Positions 60,934 through 64,000 of a DNA stretch of 64,000 nt are shown in pieces. The DNA comes from Candidatus Binatia bacterium. GTDB taxonomy: Bacteria > Desulfobacterota > Binatia > HRBIN30. Numbering within the stretch: position 1 is the stretch's first letter; each line of letters starts with the position of its first letter. Made by a program: the position numbers and the translations under genes. The stretch covers positions 17,212 through 81,211 of the forward strand of contig CALAMI010000036.1 of NCBI GenBank assembly GCA_937925685.1. The letters run 5' to 3'. Under the pieces are notes generated by a model, which did not search any database, was not told the DNA's origin, and saw only the letters and a program-made list of their open reading frames with translations.

Positions 60934-61878
60934 TCAATCGGCAGCAGCAGCCTCCGCTGCTGGCCGCATTCCCAGTTTCCCTCGCTCGTACACCCAAGCC
61001 GGCGGGGTGCGAAGGTCCCACACCAAACCCAGCAACTCCAAGAATTTGAGCCCGTAGTGGGTGACGTCGATTTCCCACCAGAACAAGCCCTGCCGTTCGG
61101 AACCGGGGAAGCGGTGATGGTTGTTGTGCCAACCTTCTCCGAAGGTCAGGAGTGCCAGCCAAAAGCTGTTGCGACTGGTATCGCGGGTTTCGAAGCGCCG
61201 CCACCCGAACACGTGCGCCAGCGAGTTCACGCAAAAGGTTACATGCCACAACAGCACCGTGCTGATGAAAAAGCCCCAAACGAGGAGCTGCCAACCCGAG
61301 GTGTGCAAGCTCGGCGCCCAATACTCCAGAGCTGTGCCGAGAACAAACAACCCCCCGGCCAATGCCACAGGCGGAAGCAAGTGGTAACGGTTGAGCCAGC
61401 GCAATTCTGGAAAGCGAGCAAAATCGCGAATGGCATGCCAGCGCGTAGCCTCGTACCGAGGGGACAAGATCCAGCCCACGTGCGCCCACCAAAAGCCCTT
61501 CACGCTGGGGGGGTGAATATCCTCCTCGGTGTCGGCGTAACGATGGTGATGCCGGTGCAATGCCGACCACCACAGCGGTCCCTTTTGCGCCGCGGTCGTT
61601 CCAAGTAACGCCAGTACGAATTGCATGGGGCGGCTCGTTTTGAACGAGCGGTGGGAAAAGTAGCGGTGGTAGCCGGCAGTCACGGCGAACACCCGAAGCC
61701 CGTACATGGCCAGACACACGGCTAGGGCGAACCACGACCACCCCACCCACAGCACGGCCACGCAAGCGGCGTGCACGGCAAAAAAGGGTACGCTCGATAC
61801 CACCACCCTCCACCAGGGCAAACTGGCTTCACCGTTGTCTTTCGTTGCTAGTTCTCTTGCTGGAATTGCGCTTCTCAC
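60934..61878 (-). CDS. Membrane fatty-acyl desaturase (delta-9 type)
   Basis: 314 residues. Four or more helices and the three histidine boxes of acyl-CoA/acyl-lipid desaturases: YHRYFSHRSF, HRHHHRYADTEED and EGWHNNHHRFPGSERQG. Di-iron enzyme that introduces a double bond into a C16-C18 acyl chain, possibly the unsaturated substrate used by the CFA-like methyltransferase. A second antisense open frame covers it but lacks any motif. The start is ATG 61878. Confidence 0.93.
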   Translation of the reverse strand: MRSAIPARELATKDNGEASLPWWRVVVSSVPFFAVHAACVAVLWVGWSWFALAVCLAMYGLRVFAVTAGYHRYFSHRSFKTSRPMQFVLALLGTTAAQKGPLWWSALHRHHHRYADTEEDIHPPSVKGFWWAHVGWILSPRYEATRWHAIRDFARFPELRWLNRYHLLPPVALAGGLFVLGTALEYWAPSLHTSGWQLLVWGFFISTVLLWHVTFCVNSLAHVFGWRRFETRDTSRNSFWLALLTFGEGWHNNHHRFPGSERQGLFWWEIDVTHYGLKFLELLGLVWDLRTPPAWVYERGKLGMRPAAEAAAAD

Positions 61879-62104
61879 ACTCGTTGTCCTTTCTTCACGC
61901 CATGTTTGCGTTGCTCTTTCGTCTTCGGCTTAGGCCGGGGCGTGGCCCACCTTCGTCCAAGCCCGACTCAGTACCACGGGGCCACGACGAGACAATCACT
62001 CCTGTAACGGCCTTTCGACCTTGGCACAAGCGCAGATGCTGAAGAACGCGCGCACCTTCCGACCAAAGACGACGCAACCAAAAACACCTGGTCGACTAAG
62101 TGGC

Positions 62105-62446
62105 ACGCTACCGGGCAGCGCCCTTCCTCGGGCACGACGCGTGGAAGACGGCGGCGTTCGCTGATCAAGTTTTGCCACTCCGCTACAGTGTAGACCCGCA
62201 CTTCGCAGCCCACCCCGACGCCTTCGAACGCACCAGCGGACTCTACGCTTCGGTGCACGAAAGGGGTAGTGCTTTTGGCGACGAGGATAGGCGATTTTGC
62301 ATCGCGCTTCCCGGCTTGGCTTGATTTCGTCCCAACGACCCAACGAGTCACACCGCCACGATGTCAGGATCGCCGTGCAAGAGCTCGTGCGCACGCAGCG
62401 CGAGCTTTCTGATGAGTTGTTCTCGATCCAATGCGAACACCCGCAC
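62105..62446 (-). pseudogene. MNT-type nucleotidyltransferase antitoxin remnant (broken)
   Basis: From GTG 62446 one frame reads VRVFALDREQLIRKLALRAH, then GDPDIVAV, then an in-frame TGA (62350-62348), then LVGSLGRNQAKPGS, which is the helix and GS motif of a minimal nucleotidyltransferase. A frameshift near 62301-62308 is needed to join PGS to DAKSPILVAKSTTPFV and GVGVGCEVRVYTVAEW in the next frame. The DxD region reads DAKSP, so the second metal Asp is lost. The normal end would be near EEGRCPVA. Partner of the HEPN remnant directly upstream. Two disabling changes mean it is not functional. Confidence 0.6.
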
Positions 62447-62852
62447 GTTCGACCGGCGAAGTTTCTCCCCGACAAAACGCAACGATCGTCTCCACCGGAA
62501 CAATGGCTCGCTTCGCCTGGCTACGGGTGAGGAAGTCGGCCGGCACTCTAGCGGGCAACCCGTTCGGGTACCGTGTGGACACGTCAAGCTTGTCCAGGGC
62601 CCGCGCGCAACCCAGCAACGATGCCGTTACCTCGGAGGGAGGCAGCAAAGCCCCGAGCAGTTCGGTGACCGAGCAGCCCCAGGCCTTTTGCCCGAAGTGT
62701 TTGTGCAGGCCTTTGACGGCTTTCGCCGCAGCCTGCGGAGTGGCGAAGCAGGCCCAGTGGAAGTGCGCACCAGAACTGGCGTTTCGTGCCAGCGCAAGGG
62801 CAGCTTCTGCTTGTCTCGACCAGCCGTGCGCCCGCCGCGCCGCGTACGCGGC
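62364..62852 (-). pseudogene. HEPN-domain toxin remnant without start codon
   Basis: The frame opens just after an in-frame TAG (62855-62853), with no ATG, GTG or TTG before the domain. It reads HGWSRQAEAALALARNASSG, then HFHWACFATPQAAAKAVKGL, QKAWGCSVTELLGALL and LDKLDVSTRYPNGLPARVPA, which match the HEPN domain (COG2250-like) of HEPN-MNT modules. The family usually opens with a DWLRQAE-like stretch; here it is WSRQAE with the start lost. The C-terminal tail after VAFCRG runs out of frame into the nucleotidyltransferase remnant. Either the sequence is decayed or a start lies in another frame. Confidence 0.58.
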
Positions 62853-62902
62853 CTACCGCAAACGGCGGCCGACGCCAATCCTCCGCGGTCGAGCTGCCGA
62901 GT

Positions 62903-63292
62903 TCACTCCACGTCGACGATGAGTTCGTCCTCGCCACGGCGTCCGTACGCATCGGTGACCAGCACACGTACCGTATAGCTTCCGGGCTTGCGGTACTCAT
63001 GCCTTACCTTCGCGCCCAGCTTGCGTGGAGAGCCGTCGCCGAAGTCCCACTCGTACCGTGCATCGCGTGTCTCGTCGCCTTCGTAAGTCTCAGCATAAAA
63101 TTCGACCGTCAGTGGCGCCTCGCCGCGGTCGGGCTCGGCACTGGCCGCAACCGTCAGCGGGCCCATGTGAGGCGGCGGTGGCACGCCGCGCTTGCTAGTA
63201 CAATGCGTGGCAGCTCCTGCCAGCAGCACAACGAGAATGCAAATCGCTTTCGGGCTAGGAACAGTAGACTCCCTCACGCTCGCTCTCCCCAT
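62903..63292 (-). CDS. PKD-domain exported protein
   Basis: 129 residues. Signal peptide (KAICILVVLLAGAATHC; the cysteine may be a lipid site although the lipobox is imperfect), a Pro-rich spacer (PPPPHMG) and one PKD beta-sandwich: APLTVEFYAETYEGDETRDA, YEWDFGDGSPRKLGAKVRHE and GSYTVRVLVTDAYGRRGEDE. WDFGDGS is the PKD hallmark. Probably surface-exposed and involved in protein-protein or polymer contacts. ATG 63292 gives a normal signal peptide; an upstream start (63328) is in frame. Shares its strand with the next upstream gene. Confidence 0.83.
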   Translation of the reverse strand: MGRASVRESTVPSPKAICILVVLLAGAATHCTSKRGVPPPPHMGPLTVAASAEPDRGEAPLTVEFYAETYEGDETRDARYEWDFGDGSPRKLGAKVRHEYRKPGSYTVRVLVTDAYGRRGEDELIVDVE

Positions 63293-63337
63293 CCAGTCCA
63301 ATGCTCGCTCCGTCCGATCGGACCGCAATCCGCCGGC

Positions 63338-63919
63338 TCACTCGGATCCAGTGGATCCTTGAGGCGTGCGGCCATCAGCCGGTGCTTCGCTGGGCCCGAC
63401 GGGCACGCGCCCGAGCAGCCGCATCAGAGCGGCAGCAACGGACTTCGACCGTTCCACGTCGCTGATGGTGAACACGCCAGATCTCGGAGCGAAAGTGACT
63501 TCGACCCCGCCCCTGCGCCACACGACCATGTTCGAGCTAACAGCGGTTGGTGTGCCGTAACGGCCAGTGAGGTAACGGTGAATTTCCTCGGCACTGTTGC
63601 GGCACTGCCCTTGCAGGCGGTAAAGTTGCGGTTCGGCCCCGGCAAAGGAAAATTCCAGGTCGCAGCCCTGTAAACTATCGAACGTCTGTTCGCTCAACCG
63701 ATAGCTTACGACCGGAAGCGCGCTTGCAGCAGCGTTTGGAGTGTTGGATCGTGCCGTAGGGTAGGCCTGGCGAAAGGCTGCTAGCGGCATGCCGAAGTCG
63801 GTTTGGTCCCACAGCGAAGCGCTCACTCGCGGGGGGTAGAGCGTAAGGAAAAGACCCGCGCTGGCCAACGCTAAAGCCAGGTCACGAAATCCTCGGCGAG
63901 AGAAAAAGCTGATGCACAC
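63338..63919 (-). CDS. Hypothetical exported protein
   Basis: 193 residues from GTG 63919; an earlier GTG at 63967 would add 16 residues but lies within a hairpin. Signal peptide (RGFRDLALALASAGLFLTLY) with cleavage probably at SASLW. The mature part has CDLEFSFAGAEPQLYRLQGQC, with two cysteines that may form a disulfide, then YLTGRYGTPTAVSSNMVVWR and GVEVTFAPRSGVFTISD, which looks like a small beta-rich domain. I recognise no family. Lies 45 bases upstream of the PKD gene. Confidence 0.68.
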   Translation of the reverse strand: MCISFFSRRGFRDLALALASAGLFLTLYPPRVSASLWDQTDFGMPLAAFRQAYPTARSNTPNAAASALPVVSYRLSEQTFDSLQGCDLEFSFAGAEPQLYRLQGQCRNSAEEIHRYLTGRYGTPTAVSSNMVVWRRGGVEVTFAPRSGVFTISDVERSKSVAAALMRLLGRVPVGPSEAPADGRTPQGSTGSE

Positions 63920-63951
63920 GGTTAGGTGGTAGCCAGGTCCTTCGAACGGAT

Positions 63952-63982
63952 AGGGCGCTGAGCCCACCGGACTCAGCGCCCT
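63952..63982. terminator. Hairpin upstream of the exported hypothetical gene
   Basis: A perfect 11-bp stem (63952-63962 with 63972-63982) and 9-base loop. It is probably a terminator for a gene beyond the window edge, and it supports the later start (63919) of the hypothetical protein. No long T run is visible. Confidence 0.5.
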
Positions 63983-64000
63983 GCCGATGCTCCATCCTTT

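Noticed and set aside
60218..61813. 531-residue minus-strand open frame
   Set aside because: It lies antisense to the metal transporter and out of frame with the desaturase, which have all their family motifs. The frame shows no motif of its own and has the Arg/Pro/Ser-rich composition of a shadow.
1..64000. CRISPR arrays, insertion sequences, integrases, prophage genes, rRNA or tRNA genes
   Set aside because: No regularly spaced repeats, transposase or integrase motifs, terminal repeats or RNA gene signatures were found while reading the window.

Overview
This is a GC-rich, gene-dense bacterial chromosome segment with many ATGA/GTGA start-stop overlaps. The organism looks like an aerobic, envelope-rich (Gram-negative type) bacterium: it has an OmpA-family protein, MltG and SLT lytic transglycosylases, a polysaccharide cluster, a caa3/aa3-type cytochrome oxidase, OxyR and Dps. 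The order nnr-tsaE-lysC-cimA followed by cysteine desulfurase-mnmA-mtaB-rnc resembles Desulfobacterota/deltaproteobacterial genomes. The F420-type luciferase-like oxidoreductase, CFA/DUF1295 lipid genes and thiolase would also suit uncultured lineages such as Binatota. The taxonomic placement is inference. No rRNA, tRNA, CRISPR array, insertion sequence or prophage was recognised.

Layout. (1) 1-9044, plus strand: one translationally coupled housekeeping run covering metabolite repair, t6A synthesis, aspartate kinase, citramalate synthase, cysteine desulfurase, two tRNA thiolation enzymes and RNase III. (2) 9073-14916: two minus-strand polytopic glycosyltransferase-like proteins flanking three tandem plus-strand paralogues of an unrecognised secreted protein, which end in a strong hairpin terminator. 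(3) 14990-24331: a surface-glycan operon (DPM1-like transferase, two GT4, four GT2, a methyltransferase, a flippase). (4) 24285-31731: TrmB, a pteridine-reductase-like SDR, Zn alcohol dehydrogenase, LLM oxidoreductase, then a malyl-CoA-lyase-like protein, FAH-family hydrolase and GTP-dependent PEP carboxykinase. (5) 31763-34891: a lipid-modification locus (DUF2878/chalcone-isomerase-like fusion, CFA-synthase-like methyltransferase, DUF1295). (6) 34979-39123: acyl-CoA ligase, SLT protein, divergent oxyR/dps. (7) 39227-43713: SPASM radical SAM protein, a sulfatase-fold protein that seems to have lost its active site, WecB epimerase and an OmpA-family protein. (8) 43953-48142: SDR, APS reductase, riboflavin synthase with unusual residues, a small unknown gene and APS kinase. 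(9) 48298-55893: PepF-like peptidase, a CxxC thioredoxin-like protein, then a cytochrome c/cytochrome oxidase operon that includes a 34-residue single-helix peptide, two different subunit III genes and a small CPVC membrane protein. (10) 55930-61878: MltG, a large SLT protein, thiolase, NiCoT/UreH-like metal transporter, fatty-acid desaturase. (11) 61879-64000: remains of a HEPN-MNT toxin-antitoxin pair, a PKD-domain protein and a hypothetical exported protein.

How genes work together. TsaE helps make t6A37 and MtaB methylthiolates it to ms2t6A, while the cysteine desulfurase can feed sulfur to MnmA in the same transcript. LysC and CimA lead toward aspartate-family and isoleucine synthesis. 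The cytochrome operon encodes the electron donor and all core oxidase subunits. The strongest candidates for undescribed biology are the secreted paralogue triplet, the DUF2878-CHI fusion beside cfa/DUF1295, the oxidase micropeptide, the sulfatase-like pseudoenzyme and the decayed HEPN-MNT module.
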